64,000 nt of DNA from NCBI RefSeq assembly GCF_037126465.1, contig NC_088209.1, forward strand, positions 12,036,052 to 12,100,051. The letters run 5' to 3'. The notes beneath the pieces were generated by a model. That model was given only the letters and a program-made list of their open reading frames with translations, was not told where the DNA came from and searched no databases. Origin of the DNA: Ornithodoros turicata. Taxonomy: Eukaryota; Arthropoda; Arachnida; Ixodida; Argasidae. Position 1 is the first letter of the stretch, and each line of letters begins with the position of its first letter. Made by a program: the position numbers and the translations under genes. Of the stretch, positions 35,901 to 47,530 are shown piece after piece.

Positions 35901-38900
35901 GTCTCTGCGCACGAGAGAAGGAAAAGTTTGGAGGAAGCATGTGACAAAGCAGCAATAAGGGGGTATTCAGAGACGGGCCACAACACTAGGGCGAAAAAGA
36001 CGAAGCAACGTGGTCCTCACATACAGTTACCGTGGTACCTTATTTGAGAGCGATTCAATGAGACCGTGCTACATGTACGAGGGGAAAGAGAATAGCCGAG
36101 GGACTGCGCGAAAGGCTGACCTACTTTCATAGCATATAACGCGAAAGGTTCTGATGTGCGCAATTTGTGTCCCAGAAAAAAACTCGCAAAAACATAGTTT
36201 GTGCGTTCACCCGTAACTCGCCACTCCGGGTGTAACGCGGAGGAGAAGCACGGTGCTACGTCACCGATGACATTACAGAGTCAGTGCATTTTGGTTCACT
36301 GGTTAATGGGGGTCAGCACCCCATCCCTTTGCTGCCATAAACCAGTTTTGCCAGTTCCCCTGGAGAATTGGGGACATAGAAGGAGCGGCCGAATCATGAT
36401 CGAGACAGGAGCAATGCTTTTTCAGAGCCCCAAACAGCAAAGTAGCAGACGACAGCTGAGTAGCAGACAACATTTCTCTGAACCAATCAGCGAGCGCGGA
36501 CACTGTAGCATCAGCGCGAAGTCCCGGGCAGCAGGGAAGGGTAACGGTAATGGTAACGGAAACAGAACCAGTACATTACCGAAATTGGAGATGGTAACGA
36601 TAGCAGAAACAGAAACGCATACCGCGGTCCTCCATTAACAGAAACGGAAACTAAAATTATTGTCCGGTATTGAATTCGGGTAATGGCTATTCCTGTTGTA
36701 CGATGATATTTGAGTGACCTTTCATTTTTGTTTTTGTATTTTGATGACTCCATTCCCTGTAATGCTCTACATAGTACACAAGAGCATGGAAAGGTGGCAC
36801 AATATTACATCTCTAGGGTGCATCCCTCGTTTGCCTCGTCCCAGTCCTCGTAAATCCATCGCATCAACCCATGACTGTACTCCACCATAGCACGAGGATG
36901 AAAACCTACGATTTTTAGTTACTTATTGTGTACTTATTTTTTCATTTCACCGTGGCCATGGCAGTATTATTGACTACTGAGAGCGTCCGCTTATGAATGC
37001 GGTATTGCATGAAGGTAACGCCCATCTTGAGTGACCGCTGGACTCCGAGTGACCAAAGATATGTCCTAACATTATTTGTTTTAAGACTCGCAAGATGTGC
37101 GCATCCCAACGACGCAAAATTACTTGTGTAGTGTGTACGCGGGACACCAAAGCAGCACTTGGGCAAAACAAGGTGCTAATAGAACTGAACAGGCTGTCCT
37201 CCTGCAGCTCTGTAACAGCCATTCCATTACCGGAAACAGTAACGGAAACGTAACGGAAACGAAATTGAAAGAGCGGTGAAAAAATTTGGAACCCGAGAAA
37301 GGGACAGAGGAGGGACGACACGACACGTTCTCAAACACAGCAAACCCTTTAATAACAGAAACTCCTACGCACCCAACAACTTCCGAATCGGTGGCGAGGG
37401 AGCAACCGACACCACAGTTATACAATTTCCCCTCGTGACAATCTCTTTGTACTCGTTTAAAGGACGACGGAAACGAAAATAGGCTGCAAAGCTGTTTGCC
37501 TCATATTGCGATGTGTATCAAAACAATCCGGAATTCGACTTAGATTTGCGTATATTAGTTGAAACGCCGCCACAATCGCGATATAAAATTCGGCCGTGGA
37601 GCAATCTGAGCCCCTGGTGAGCGTCGCCGCGCCGCCGTAGCAGACCACGGAAGTGACGCACGTTGGCTCTCCTGTTGGAGTTCCTGACTTTCATTTCGCT
37701 TCATTTCATTTGGTGTTTCGGCGTACGTCTAATTCCTGCTACGGGGAAAGAACGGAGACGAAGAAGCATGTACGAACCCATCTCTCATAAGATATATTGT
37801 CTTCAGACTTCCAGGAGATCTCCGAATCAAACATCTTCAGGCGTTATTCAGAATTCGCCGTGTTTGTGCCGGGCAGCCGCACATGGAGCGCGAGAGATAT
37901 TTGACGTCACGCGCTCCTCAGATTTTCCCGCAATGCTTGGCGCGCTCCATGGGCGATCGTGTCGGGTGGGCGGCCCAGCGCTCTCGTAATCGTCAGAAAT
38001 ATGGCCATCCGCACAGCATACTTGCAAAATACTAGTGGCACCATAATTTTACATAATATTTACACCTTGTTCGGTCCCCTTTTTGCAATGGTCAAATTTC
38101 GTTTCCGTTGTCCTTTAACAGTCAGAAACGAAAGAGATTGCCATGAGGGGAAATTGTGTAAGTGTCGCGTTGGTTGCTCCCTCGCCACCAATTCGGAAGT
38201 TGTTGGGTGCGTAGGTGTTGCTGTTATTAAAGGGTTTGCTGTGTTCGAGAACGTGTCGTGTCGTCCCTCCTCTGTCCCTTTCTCGGGTTCCAAATTTTTT
38301 CACCATGTACCAGCTGGCCTGCACCCTTGCCCTTTTGCCATTACTGAAAGACCGGTATCAGAAACGGATAACGGAAACGAAAATATAGCAGCAACGAAAA
38401 TGGAAACGGTAACCAAAATACGTCCGCTATCCTTCCCTGCCGGGCAGATCACAGGCTGGTACTGCTCTCCACCACCGTCGTGCACAGTCGCTTGTTGCGA
38501 CGTGCTTTAAATTGAATTTGTGCGATAATTATGACTCTGTTTGGTGAATTACTTCTCAAGGTGCATCGTACTGGCCTGCTTAACAGTTTTATAGAAAGAA
38601 AATATGGTGTTAACAATTACTTCTGTACTACTTTAAGAAGGGAAAGAAATCTAGTCCGTCAGCTCTCAAAATATCATTGCAGATAGGATGGCTGGACGCA
38701 CAGAGGTCACACTCTCTCCCTGTGCCAGATAATGTAATCCATCATACTCACTCTGAGAAAGTGCTCTCGCCTACTGATGGTGCATAGTGGCTCTGCAATA
38801 TCTCTCCTGACACGTTACCACGTCTCCTTATCTCCAACGGCGTGTGTAGTTGACTGACTAGATTTCTTTTCCTCCTCAAGGTTCCTTACGCTTATGTGAA

Positions 38901-41900
38901 AAGAAGAAGACATATAGTTTAATGACATTTAATAGTTGCAGGTCACAATGTATTGGAGGAAAATGCATGATACGTTTTTATGACAAGCCAGTTCATGAGC
39001 AAAATAACCAACTACTCATTCAAGTTACACACAACATTCACAAGTGTTAACATATTTCTGAGAGCATTCCAGAGTGCCAAACAAATTTTCAATAGAGGGT
39101 CTGTTTTTCACAGATTTTTTACTTCTACCTTTACTTTTCTTTACTTTACTTTTTTTACTTTTACAGATAGCTCTTCAAAGTGGAGCTCCACCTCCAGACA
39201 GCAACCCAACTATTTCAGTAAGGCTCTTCTTCTTTATGCAGTAGCAGAAGGGATATAGTACTTGATTAGGGCTTCAGTAAGGTTGTCAGGGTATTTATGC
39301 CAGCAGAAGTAGTCTGATCTATATATTAACATTACAGCAGTGATAATGATGGTCCCATCGCTTTTAATAAAACTATCTGTAAAAATATGCATTTGCATAA
39401 GCAAAATTTATTTTCATACCAAGTGAGCGGTAGCGTCATCTAGCATCTTCGGCATGCTTTGCACCCCGGTGCACTGCGCTGAACATTGCCAGGTGTCAGA
39501 CATACTGTGGCCACATCAAATGCTTAGGTCTTCCAGTGTTAAAGGAAAAGCCCTGGGACGAGTGCCACCGATACCGTGAATGGAGATTCTGGGTATAATG
39601 GGTATACAGGGTGGTTCCCAAAACGTGTCGTTCGGACTCCATAAAAAAACGAGGCGACAGAAAAATACGGGGTAAACAGCATTTGTGTGGCAACTAAATT
39701 TGCCACCTTGCAAAAATATTTTCCTTTGATTTTAATTAAAAGAAATTGAATTTATTTAATTGAACTCCAAAATTGCCAATGTTAGCCTAACGTTGTTTTT
39801 ACAAAGCTAGAGAGCCCGTAGCGAACTTAGCCAGATCCACCAAGAAATCCGCTCGATATTGCAAGTGGAACTGCCCCAAAAAAGTCCTGAAATTGAGGCT
39901 TCAAAGTTTTGAGGTGTTTAACGGCGCACCAAATCAGTCGCAAAGATGCGCGGAGAGGAGGACATGCTCCTTGCGCCATGAAAGATAGAAGGTAGGAAAA
40001 AAAAGAGGCGGAATCATCTTTTTCTATTGCCGCTTATCAGTGTATGGTGGAATGTCACCCGCCTTGTTATTGGCGTGTCTTGTGCTGCACGCCGGTCCGA
40101 CGATAAATTTTTCTAGCTTGATGAGGGCAAGAGCATGTCCTCCTCTCCGCACATCTTTGCAACTGATTTGGTGCACCGTTGAATACCTGAAACTTAAACG
40201 CCTCAATTTCGGGAATTTTTTGGGGCAGTTCCATTTGCAATGTCGAGCGGATTTCTTGGTGGACCCGACTAAGTTCGCTATGGACTCTCTACTTCTGTAA
40301 AAAAAAAAAACATTAGGTTGACTTGGGAAATTTTGGAGTTCAATTAAAGAAATTCAATTTCTTTTAATTAAAATCAAATAAAAATTTTTGCAAGGTGGCA
40401 AATTTAGTTGCCACACAAATGCTGTTTACCCCGCATTTTTCCATCACCACATTTTTTTTACAAAGTCCGAATGACACATTTTGTGAAACACCCTGTATAT
40501 TATCAGGTCTTCCGCTGTGACCTTCGGAGTTGTTTCGTTGAAAAGAAATAAAACAAAGGAAGAAACAGTTTCTCCATTTAGTCTTGCTAACTTGATGTCC
40601 GAACTGCAATGCCACTGTTAATCTGAGAACCCATTTGTGCTTTTCTCTGCAGGTCCAGTTTACAATTAACCCTCTGGCTGTTTCTGGACTCAAAGTGAAC
40701 AGGCTGGATATGTATGGCGAGGTGAGCACCATTAACGCCAATCTTGTGTGTAGACGACACTTACGTCGACTAAAAGACCGTCCTTCGAACCTGCACATCG
40801 TGTCAGTTACAGATTGCACATCAACTGCATTCAGTACTAACAATTGCAAAACCAGTACAAAATTTTCACCCCAAATCATGGATATTAGAGCTGTACGAAT
40901 ATTCGAAATTTCGAATATGAAACGAATATTCAGATGCTATTCGCAACCTACAGTAAACCCCCGATAACTCGAAGTCGTAAAAACCGGAAAAAATTTCGAG
41001 ATAAGCGGGGTTTCGAGTTAAGCGAACAGCGAAAATTACGTTGCCACGATGTTACTACAATGCGCTATGTTATGAAACGTAAAAAAAAGCGTTCCTACAG
41101 TAATAGGGCTCGTAAACAATTCCGAAGCCATTTATTGTTTAACATCATCTGACACTGAATAACTCCGTAATAGCAATCTGCTTGGCATTTGCGTCTGTGA
41201 ACAAGAAAGCATCTTCAAGCACTTCAATGCAACGCATGAGAGGCTCCTCCCGGCACGTCACTACCGCGGGCACTCTCGACGATTTCTGTATCACTCAGTT
41301 CACTGCTACTGGAACATCGCCGTCGTAAAGCGCATAGTCCTCGATGTTCAAGTCCTAAGTCACTCTCCCCAAAACATGCGTGGCGCATCACGTCGTTGCA
41401 CAATTCATCACAGCCACTGAACTAGTCTGCTGGCTCCGGTACGGCGATGGAAGACCAGAAATCCGCATGAATGAAAGAGTTCATGCTATTGGCATGATGA
41501 ACTTTCTACCAGGCCTTTGATAAGTGCCACCTTCCACTCCAAAGTCAGGGACTTTCATGCGCGTTGTTCGGCCATCATGGCGGCGCGAATAACAAAACGA
41601 AGAGAAGCTTGGACGCTTGGACGAATGCAGAGGAGGAGGAGGAGGAGTGACGTTGGGTGGAAAGGGTAGTGCTGTCTGCCTGCCACAGCTAGCGGCGCGT
41701 GAGGCATGAGTCACTAGGACTGAAACGCTTTGACCTTGACCTAGCCTCGGGGACCGAAGAATGCACGTTATCAGCCGTGGGTACGCTGACCTACCGGTGA
41801 TGGGATTTCGAGATATCCGTACTCCGGCAAAAAAAGGCTTCGAGTTAAAAGGGCCCAAATATATAGGAAGCATTGGGACATGGATCGGGACGCGAAAAAT

Positions 41901-42829
41901 ATTCGAGATAACCGATATTTCGAGATAAGCGAGTTCGAGTTAACGAGGGTTTCCTGTATTTTCAGTATTTGTACGTATTCTAATACGTTTTTTTTTTTTT
42001 TTTAACAGTACTGAAGCTTTACTGAACAGTACTGAAGAGGTATTGCTTTCGCAATTCTACAAGTGGGCTACGCCTGATTACACTCAAGAGTTAGGTGAAG
42101 CCCACTGCTGCCCACTGGTTCATATTACTGCTGTTTTTCCTTTGGTGTGCGGTTGCATTCTGCAAGTTGGCCTTGCCTCATTACTCTCGAGTGTTAGGTG
42201 AAGCCCGCTTTGCACTTCACACTATTCCGTCACTAAAGTCTACAACTTCTGTGTGTCAACACTGTACTCGGGGGCACTGCTTGTTCCAGTAAACGTACTC
42301 CTAACTGTCAGAGTTATATGTTCAGTAACAGATGGAAATATGGGCAGTTTCTAAAAAAATGTACAGGAAATTCACAATGTAAACATAGAAATGGAGAGAT
42401 GCACACAAAGCAGGCTGCATGGATCATGTTGACTAACTCTCAATGCAGTTCATCCCACTAATGCAGTCTACCATACACAACACACTGACGGACCCTTCTC
42501 TCACGATACATTAGGCTGGATGAAAAGGCCTACAAGTTTGGAGCAGAACATCATCGAATGAGCGCAACACCACAAAATATTTCACCGTGGGATATTCAAA
42601 ATTATTTGAATTGGGTCTTTTCCGATTATTCAAATTCGATTCAGCTTCTGAATAAATTATTCGGATTCGATTCGCACTGGAAATTTCGCTATTCGCAGAG
42701 CTTTAAGATAAATATGCGAGAATGCAGCCAACAATGTGAACTGCAATGTTGCTTTCCTTTCAGAAATACAAGCCCTTCAAAGGAGTCAAGTACGTCACGA
42801 AGGCAGGTCGGTTTCAAGTCCGAACGTAG
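26924..42829 (+). CDS. AP3M: AP-3 complex subunit mu, complete 12-exon gene
   Basis: The exons are 26924-26958, 27155-27339, 27414-27526, 28432-28553, 28636-28795, 31703-31816, 31893-31966, 33356-33461, 33897-34055, 39167-39217, 40653-40721 and 42764-42829. All junctions are GT-AG, the phases chain exactly, and the product is 417 residues; family members are about 418. Residues 1-145 form the longin-like N-domain (MIHSFFIINTSG, FVVEFLHRVVDTFIDYFGDC). The linker holds LSNIPWRRTGVKYTNNEAYF. The mu-homology domain follows to the end (SGMPDLSLTFVNPR, GPKQTMGKT, NRLDMYGEKYKPFKGVKYV, FQVRT). The family is known as the medium chain of the heterotetrameric AP-3 coat on endosomes, which binds YxxPhi signals and sorts cargo to lysosomes and lysosome-related organelles. 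Intron 9 is 5.1 kb and packed with transposons. Exon 10 is only 51 nt. Neighbours: RABL6 divergent upstream, CUTA downstream on the same strand. Part of the gene's 3' end, including exon 12, is duplicated in inverse orientation at 50083-50450. Confidence 0.96.
27815..27965 (-). repeat. Fragment of the 32123-32904 transposon family
   Basis: In reverse orientation it matches the left end of 32123-32904: 'gcgggtttcactgt', 'gatatcgttat', 'cataaaccactgttttacg', and 'tacgagtactcggaaccg'. It lies in AP3M intron 3 and is non-coding. Confidence 0.6.
29041..29060. repeat. (CA)n microsatellite
   Basis: Ten uninterrupted CA units, in AP3M intron 5. Confidence 0.9.
30080..31250 (-). mobile_element. Tigger/pogo-like element with transposase remnant
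   Basis: Terminal inverted repeats CAGTTAAACCTCTATGTAAC (left) and ...TATAGGGAGGTTTAACTG (right), each next to TA (30078-30079 and 31251-31252). It is 1171 bp, shorter than an autonomous element, so internally deleted. The minus strand still encodes the tail of a pogo-type transposase (30265-30603). It lies in AP3M intron 5. Confidence 0.8.
30265..30603 (-). pseudogene. C-terminal remnant of a Tigger-type (CENP-B/pogo family) transposase
   Basis: A 112-codon open frame. It has the style of the tail that follows the DDE domain in Tigger proteins: acidic patch DSESDTEEDI, then PSVREVLDSIDVLRRY, then an end QKRVTDYF close to the usual 'Q..ITDFF/YF' terminus. The HTH and catalytic domains are absent, so it cannot be an active enzyme. 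The ATG is arbitrary. Confidence 0.65.
32123..32904. mobile_element. TA-type element with a nested MITE
   Basis: Ends CAGTAAAACCCGCGGATAGC and ...ATACGCGGGTTTCACTG, flanked by TA (32121-32122 and 32905-32906). Sub-terminal 'gataacgat' motifs recur in both arms. It is interrupted from 32330 by another element. It lies in AP3M intron 7. Confidence 0.75.
32330..32700. mobile_element. Nested MITE inside 32123-32904
   Basis: Begins CAGTAGAGTCTCGATGCTAC directly after TA (32328-32329) and matches the inverse of 8010-8403 over most of its length ('gaagccgacttgcgg'). The right terminus was not identified, so the end coordinate is approximate. Confidence 0.55.
34646..35820. repeat. hAT-like repeat split by a later insertion
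   Basis: It starts CAGGGAAAGGTAACAGTAAT and matches 36533-36900 base by base in stretches ('ttgtccggtattgaatt', 'ccattccctgtaatgctct'). The match is interrupted by the TA-type element at 34867-35598 and then resumes. It lies in AP3M intron 9. The right terminus is unclear. Confidence 0.65.
34867..35598. mobile_element. TA-type element, second copy of the 15707-16408 family
   Basis: Ends CAGTGAACCCTCGTTAATAT and ...CATATTAACGAGGGTTCGCTG. Left TA at 34865-34866; the right duplicate has decayed to CA (35599-35600). The related unoccupied sequence near 36735-36745 ('tttttgtattttgatga') shows the pre-insertion site. Confidence 0.85.
36533..38439. mobile_element. 1.9-kb hAT-like non-autonomous element with 8-bp target duplication
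   Basis: Ends CAGGGAAGGGTAACGG and ...CCGCTATCCTTCCCTG, flanked by the identical 8-mer CCGGGCAG (36525-36532 and 38440-38447). Inside, a second inverted pair of about 200 bp (37265-37480 and 38095-38310) shares 'cgacacgacacgttctc' and its inverse. No transposase frame is visible. It lies in AP3M intron 9. Confidence 0.85.
38633..38880. repeat. Dispersed repeat, inverted relative to 24366-24672
   Basis: Begins 'aagaagggaaagaaatctag', ends 'ctagatttcttttcctcct', with a middle 'cagataatgtaatccatc'. The ends are inverted repeats of each other. It is non-coding and lies in AP3M intron 9. Confidence 0.6.
39607..40495. mobile_element. Fold-back TA-type element, ~889 bp
   Basis: Starts CAGGGTGGTTCCCAAAACGT and ends with the inverse ...CATTTTGTGAAACACCCTG, with TA on both sides (39605-39606, 40496-40497). 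The two arms of about 400 bp are inverted copies almost throughout ('ggcaactaaatttgccacc' against its inverse, 'atgttagcctaacg' against 'cattaggttg'), leaving a short centre near 40050. It is non-coding and lies in AP3M intron 10. Confidence 0.8.
40951..41956. mobile_element. TA-type element with 'TTCGAG' sub-terminal repeats
   Basis: Ends CAGTAAACCCCCGATAACTC and ...GAGTTAACGAGGGTTTCCTG, with TA on both sides (40949-40950, 41957-41958). 'ttcgagataagcg' and 'ttcgagtta' motifs recur near both ends. The interior has no clear coding frame. It lies in AP3M intron 11. Confidence 0.75.
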
Positions 42830-43091
42830 AAGGTGAAGGAACGTGCGATTCTGGACAAGGGCAGCCTATTCCTCCATCCTTGGTCTATGTCTTCTAACTA
42901 AGCGGCATACCTTGGCAGGTGTCTCTGGGTTGTATTACAGCATGATGTTCACGATGATGCTAAAGTAAAAATTATTGTACTGATTGTATATAGTAAACCA
43001 GAGTCTGAATTATATACTTTGTAATTGATGCTCTGTGTTCTCGTGTGAGTCATTCAAAACAATTACGAACATACGAGGGATATCCAGAAAG

Positions 43092-44801
43092 TGAGTTTCG
43101 ACTGTATGTTAATCCTATATTGACAAATTTACATGCGTACATGAAAAAAAATATCATGTTCAATTTTGCCCAGGAACACAACATATATACGTATGAGATA
43201 TGCGCATAATACGCGGAATTTAGATAGCAAGTGATGAATTTAGGAAAATGCGCACGTCAAGTTTAGAGGAATGAAGCAGCCAACGGAAGACAACGCCTCA
43301 TATGACCAACGGATGGCAGCTCCCGTGCGGTCACGCGTTTTTGAGCGAGTCCGACCCCCCTGCTTGCAGCTGGCAAAAAGCGCAAAAAGTTGGAAGGGCC
43401 CACAAGGGCCGCTCCTGTGTTTCCTTCCTCCATGCTCACTACCCCTATTCTAGTACACGCGATGGCGATGGCATTGGGTTGCTTGATAGACCCCTGCTTG
43501 TAAAGAAATGACGTCATACTGTTTGACAGCGCCACCAATTTGGTAGAGTTGAACTATACGCTGGCAAGATCTCGTCCGAAAGCCACGGCCTTGAGGGGTT
43601 CTCGATGGTCCCTGAAAGAGACGCAGCCTTCGGTCCTACTTTTCTTTCAGTAGGAGACCGCGAACAGGTGTCCATTCGTAGAACCCAGCGCTCCCCATCC
43701 GATTTGTGTCGGTTTCAACTTTCATAGACTGTCTACCAACATCACGATGACGTTACTCTGGTAGAGGAACATGTGAATGGAGAGGTAAAAAATGAAAAAT
43801 AAGAACGATGTGAAGTCCATGAAGAAATAGCTACGAAAACTAAATAGAACGGTATTATATTCAATCTTCTAACTGTTCTATTTATTTATTGTGGCTAATT
43901 GTAAATTCCGTTCCATTTGTTTATCGCTCGTGGCTAATTGTAACATGTAATTGGTTCTACGGTGTGATAATATCGCGATTTCTGACGAAGATTTGGAACG
44001 ATTATTTTCAAGCGATAACTATAGCTGATCAATTTTTTTGTCAGTCCAACGTTTCGTCTGGTTTCGTCTGCTAGCGCCAAGAACGGGCACGTGCATCACG
44101 TGGATTGTGGATTGGCTTGGCAGCAGTAGCCGGTAGAATCAAACATAGCAGAAGCGAATGTGTGATTAAAAGCGACCAAAAGTAATAAATTAGGTTATTT
44201 TTCTGTGGTTGGTGTGTGCTGGGGTGTAGCAGCAGTCTTTCACATGCACTCAAGTATTGTTTCTCGCCTACTTCTTAACTGGTGGACGTTGTGTGGAGTT
44301 TCATTAGTAAGGCAATGCCTTTGGCTTTGATTAGCTGTCTACGGTTGTCCTACACTTTTGTGAACATGTGCAAACTTTCTGAATTCATTGGAGGTGCAGC
44401 AAAGGCAGCACAGCCGCCCGTGCGTCTTCTCTTTGGGTGCAGTATGTTGCAACCGATGTGACTCGGGTGAATTCCGTGCATATCGTTATCTGTTGAAGCT
44501 AAATCACGTTCTTTGGTTCACATATAAGTGATGGCTCAGAGCAGACTGCCTTGCAACGGAGTTACAGGTGCAACTTTCTGGGAACGGAACTCCACACGAT
44601 GGCAGCACGTTGGATCTCTAACAAGACCATAGGAGCTATTATATCCCATCGGGTGCACTTTAAATCTTCGGAATAGGTTCCCTTCATTTTGTAGCAAATT
44701 TTCCTTACCACATGAAGGCGCATTGCTGTATTGTAAGCGTCACACAGAGAGGATGTCGTTCCTTTTGCTTTTGATTACAGGCACTTTGCGTAGCCGTGTT
44801 T
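43092..44801. other. Spacer between AP3M and CUTA
   Basis: No exon is recognised. The stretch holds AT-rich sequence, a segment (43487-43560) that recurs in inverse form at about 47695-47780 ('gacagcgccaccaatttgg'), and the CUTA promoter. An in-frame stretch reaches upstream of the CUTA ATG to an AG at 44780, so a further 5' exon is possible. Confidence 0.5.
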
Positions 44802-47303
44802 ATGCCCAATACCGTGCATCTGTGGCAGGTAGCTCGACGTGCACTAGCAAATATGGCTGCCAACACTAGCACAAGCACGCAGTTTCCTCCTGGGACCTTT
44901 TCGGTTTCCTACGTCACAGCCCCGAACGAAGAAGTGGCCCAGAAGCTGGCACAGTAAGCGCGGTATCATTGCCTAATATCACGCGTTACTAAAGACCTCT
45001 TTTTTTCAGGGGCCTCGTCCAAAAAAAATTAGCAGCCTGTGTGAACATGGTCCCAAACATCCTTTCTGTGTAAGTCACGAGGCTCTCGTCGTGTTTTTTT
45101 GTGCTCGTCTGAACGTGAGGAGTAGCCCACCCTTGGCTCAGCTGCAATATTCTATAGCAGACGACAGCGCCGATAGCGTAATCTGCTCTGCGCGCAGTAT
45201 AACGCTGCGAATATTCTGGTGCTACGGGAATGCTCGACATAAGACGCGGAGTATCACGTGTGATGCACTGCAACGTATAGTGATCATACTGGGGCACCTT
45301 ACGGGGTACCCTAGGATAGTAGGGTAGCCTTCAGCTTGAGGGACACAGTTCCTATTCTAGCACGAGTATGACATTGTCTTCAATTTTACAATGTGTAGAC
45401 TCGGCATCCCCTGATACAGTGGTGAGCAGGTACAGAGTAATCCACGTGGACACTCGGGGTAGTCGGTACATCGCTACTAAGAATATGGCACCAAGAGAAT
45501 ACGAAGAGAGAATGAGCACAGCGCAATGCCAAGTGTTCTGAGTTGTGTTGTCCTCATTCTCTCAATATGTGTTGTCTCGATGCCATATTCTTTGTAGTTG
45601 GCACGGAATAAATTTCATCTTTCCAATATGTCCCGTTCCTGCCATTAGTGCCCCTGCAACGGTAACGACATATGATGCTAACTGTACCAGTGGTAGTTAG
45701 CCGATGCTCAGGATCAAGTAGATATTATGCCGCATGTGGGCCACCATGCTCCACACATCGTCCACTGCAAACGAGATTTCAAGGGGGTAGAGGTACCAGT
45801 CGGAGTGACCAGCTCGCATGGCGTAGTAGTTAGGACAACCGCCTTCCACACAGAGACTAGGAGGTGATTCAGGTTCGAATCCTGGCACTGCCCGTGCTGT
45901 CCGAAGGTGTCCCTAGGGTTTCCAGCACACTTTCCAGACAGATGTCGGCAGAGTTCCCCCTGAAGTTTGCCCAGGACGCACACTAAACCTCCTGTCCCCC
46001 ACTCCTTCCTACTGTCCTCTCTCCATCTGTCCATGTCTGTATGCCACCCATAGCCACAGTCGCTTCGCGGTGCTAACGCAGAATTAAGATGAACAAAGTT
46101 GGGAAGGGGGTAGCCAGTGAGAACAGCCAGAGGCTCTGGAAACGTGTGTAGGGTTCACAGTTGTTGTTCTCATCGGGTAAGGTAGTAAAACTGTAACAGA
46201 GGATTAAAGGTGGGTCCAGGATCTTTCTGATAGGAGTCCTGCCTTGGGCAGCATGCTACATGCACTACCTAGGGTCAATTGTTGCACAGTGTGAAGACCC
46301 CCTCCCCGGAACCCCCCCACGAGAGGGGGCCAAGACGTCCGCACCTCCCCCCCGTAGCACCCGCGCCCGCGGGGGATCAACTTGTACACTCTGCAAGCAA
46401 TGTCAACAATTTGGAGTGCTGGTTGATGCACTGTACTATGACAGACAAGGTGACTGTCTGCTACGGTCCACCAGAAACTGTAGCAACAGGGTGGTCTAAG
46501 GGGCACTGCGGAGTGGGGAGCACCATCTTTGTCCCAAAAGAATACGCATCTTTCTGCACACACACACACACACACACAGAAAGTGCGTGAATTTCCATTC
46601 CAAAATGCCAAATCTGTGTTTTCCTGTGACCAGACTCAAAACCTGCATTTTCCACGTTTTTCTGTGACAGTATCGTAGGATCCCCGATCATAATGCAGTT
46701 TGAGATTAAATATCATCTGGTGTGTGGCTATCACACCCTTTGCTTTGAAACTCAGGTCCTGCTGTTCTCCTTAATCCATGAAATTAGCACTAATAAGGTT
46801 TTAACCTTGCTCATTCATGCTGAAAGTGCTGGTGTCCCCCATTCAGGTACGAGTGGAAGAACGAAATCCAAAAGGACAAAGAAGTACTCATGGTCAGTAC
46901 ACCGTGTGCATCTTGTCCCGTTTCCAATATCTCAGCTATATCTTGCATTTAAAGGTCATCAAATCAAGAACATCAAGGCTGGACGAACTGACGACATACG
47001 TCCGGTAAGGCTTCGCGATAACCCTGTAAATCCTACTCAACGTTCATACCTTATTTCCTCCCACACAGCCAAAACCACCCCTACGAAGTCTGCGAAGTGA
47101 TCTCAACACCTGTTAGTAGTACTTTCCTGTTTCTGATACAGAATACCCTCCCTACCTGGGAGGTGTATTTCTAATTCCAGCACATGTTTCCATGTTCAAC
47201 TGACAGTGTAATATTATTTGTGCAGATACAGCATGGTAATCCTCCGTACCTCCAGTGGCTCGCGGATGTTGTCCCTGCCAACGCTCCGACTGCCTCTGGC
47301 TAA
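44802..47303 (+). CDS. CUTA: CUTA (CutA1 homologue), complete 6-exon gene
   Basis: Exons: 44802-44953, 45010-45069, 46847-46892, 46955-47004, 47069-47111 and 47226-47303. All introns are GT-AG, the phases match, and the total is 142 codons plus TAA. Signature segments of the CutA1 family are present: FSVSYVTAPNEEVAQKLA, LAACVNMVPNILSVYEWK, KDKEVLMVIKSRTSRLDEL, NHPYEVCEVISTPIQHGN and PPYLQWL. The family is known to form very stable ferredoxin-like trimers. Bacterial CutA was named for divalent-cation tolerance, and mammalian CUTA is linked to acetylcholinesterase processing. A second in-frame Met at codon 18 (44853) precedes the conserved core. The first 17 residues (MPNTVHLWQVARRALAN) are basic and amphipathic-looking, so alternative starts could give a targeted and a cytosolic form, as proposed for animal CUTA; that is inference. 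Intron 2 contains a SINE. Confidence 0.94.
45803..46095 (+). repeat. tRNA-derived SINE in CUTA intron 2
   Basis: It has an internal RNA polymerase III promoter: an A-box-like TGGCGTAGTAGTTAGG (45819-45834) and a B box GGTTCGAATCC (45872-45882), about 38 bp apart. A non-tRNA body with 'tccccctgaagtttgccc' follows, ending near 'gctaacgcagaattaag'. The acceptor-stem halves do not pair and there is a long body, so this is a SINE rather than a tRNA gene. Ends are approximate. Confidence 0.7.
46557..46578. repeat. (CA)n microsatellite
   Basis: Eleven CA units, in CUTA intron 2. Confidence 0.85.
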
Positions 47304-47308
47304 ATAAA
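47303..47308 (+). promoter_or_regulatory. CUTA: AATAAA overlapping the CUTA stop codon
   Basis: The last base of the TAA stop (47301-47303) is the first base of AATAAA. If used, cleavage would fall 10-30 nt later, giving an extremely short 3' UTR. Confidence 0.5.
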
Positions 47309-47530
47309 TGTTTGCTAGTCATAGCGAGCTGTTTATTCACGGACACCTCACGCATTAGATTTTTATTTCCAAAACTTTGGTTCACTCACTGTGGGGAGCA
47401 ACTGTCTCATATACATACTAACCATGTGCCTTTTGGGCAAGCATCAATATTCGACGTCACTTTCCTGCGTTTTATTGACCTCTTTTACTACCTTTCCCAG
47501 CATTTTTGTGGAGTGATGGCCCCTTATAAA

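Noticed and set aside
37959..38510. 183-codon plus-strand open frame
   Set aside because: It spans the right arm of the hAT-like element and its target duplication; the peptide has no motif and mirrors the inverted arm at 37120-37425.
40364..40879. 171-codon minus-strand open frame
   Set aside because: It is the shadow of the fold-back element arm and of AP3M exon 11 on the opposite strand.
45803..45895. tRNA gene
   Set aside because: A and B boxes are present, but the acceptor stem does not pair and a long body follows, so it is a SINE.
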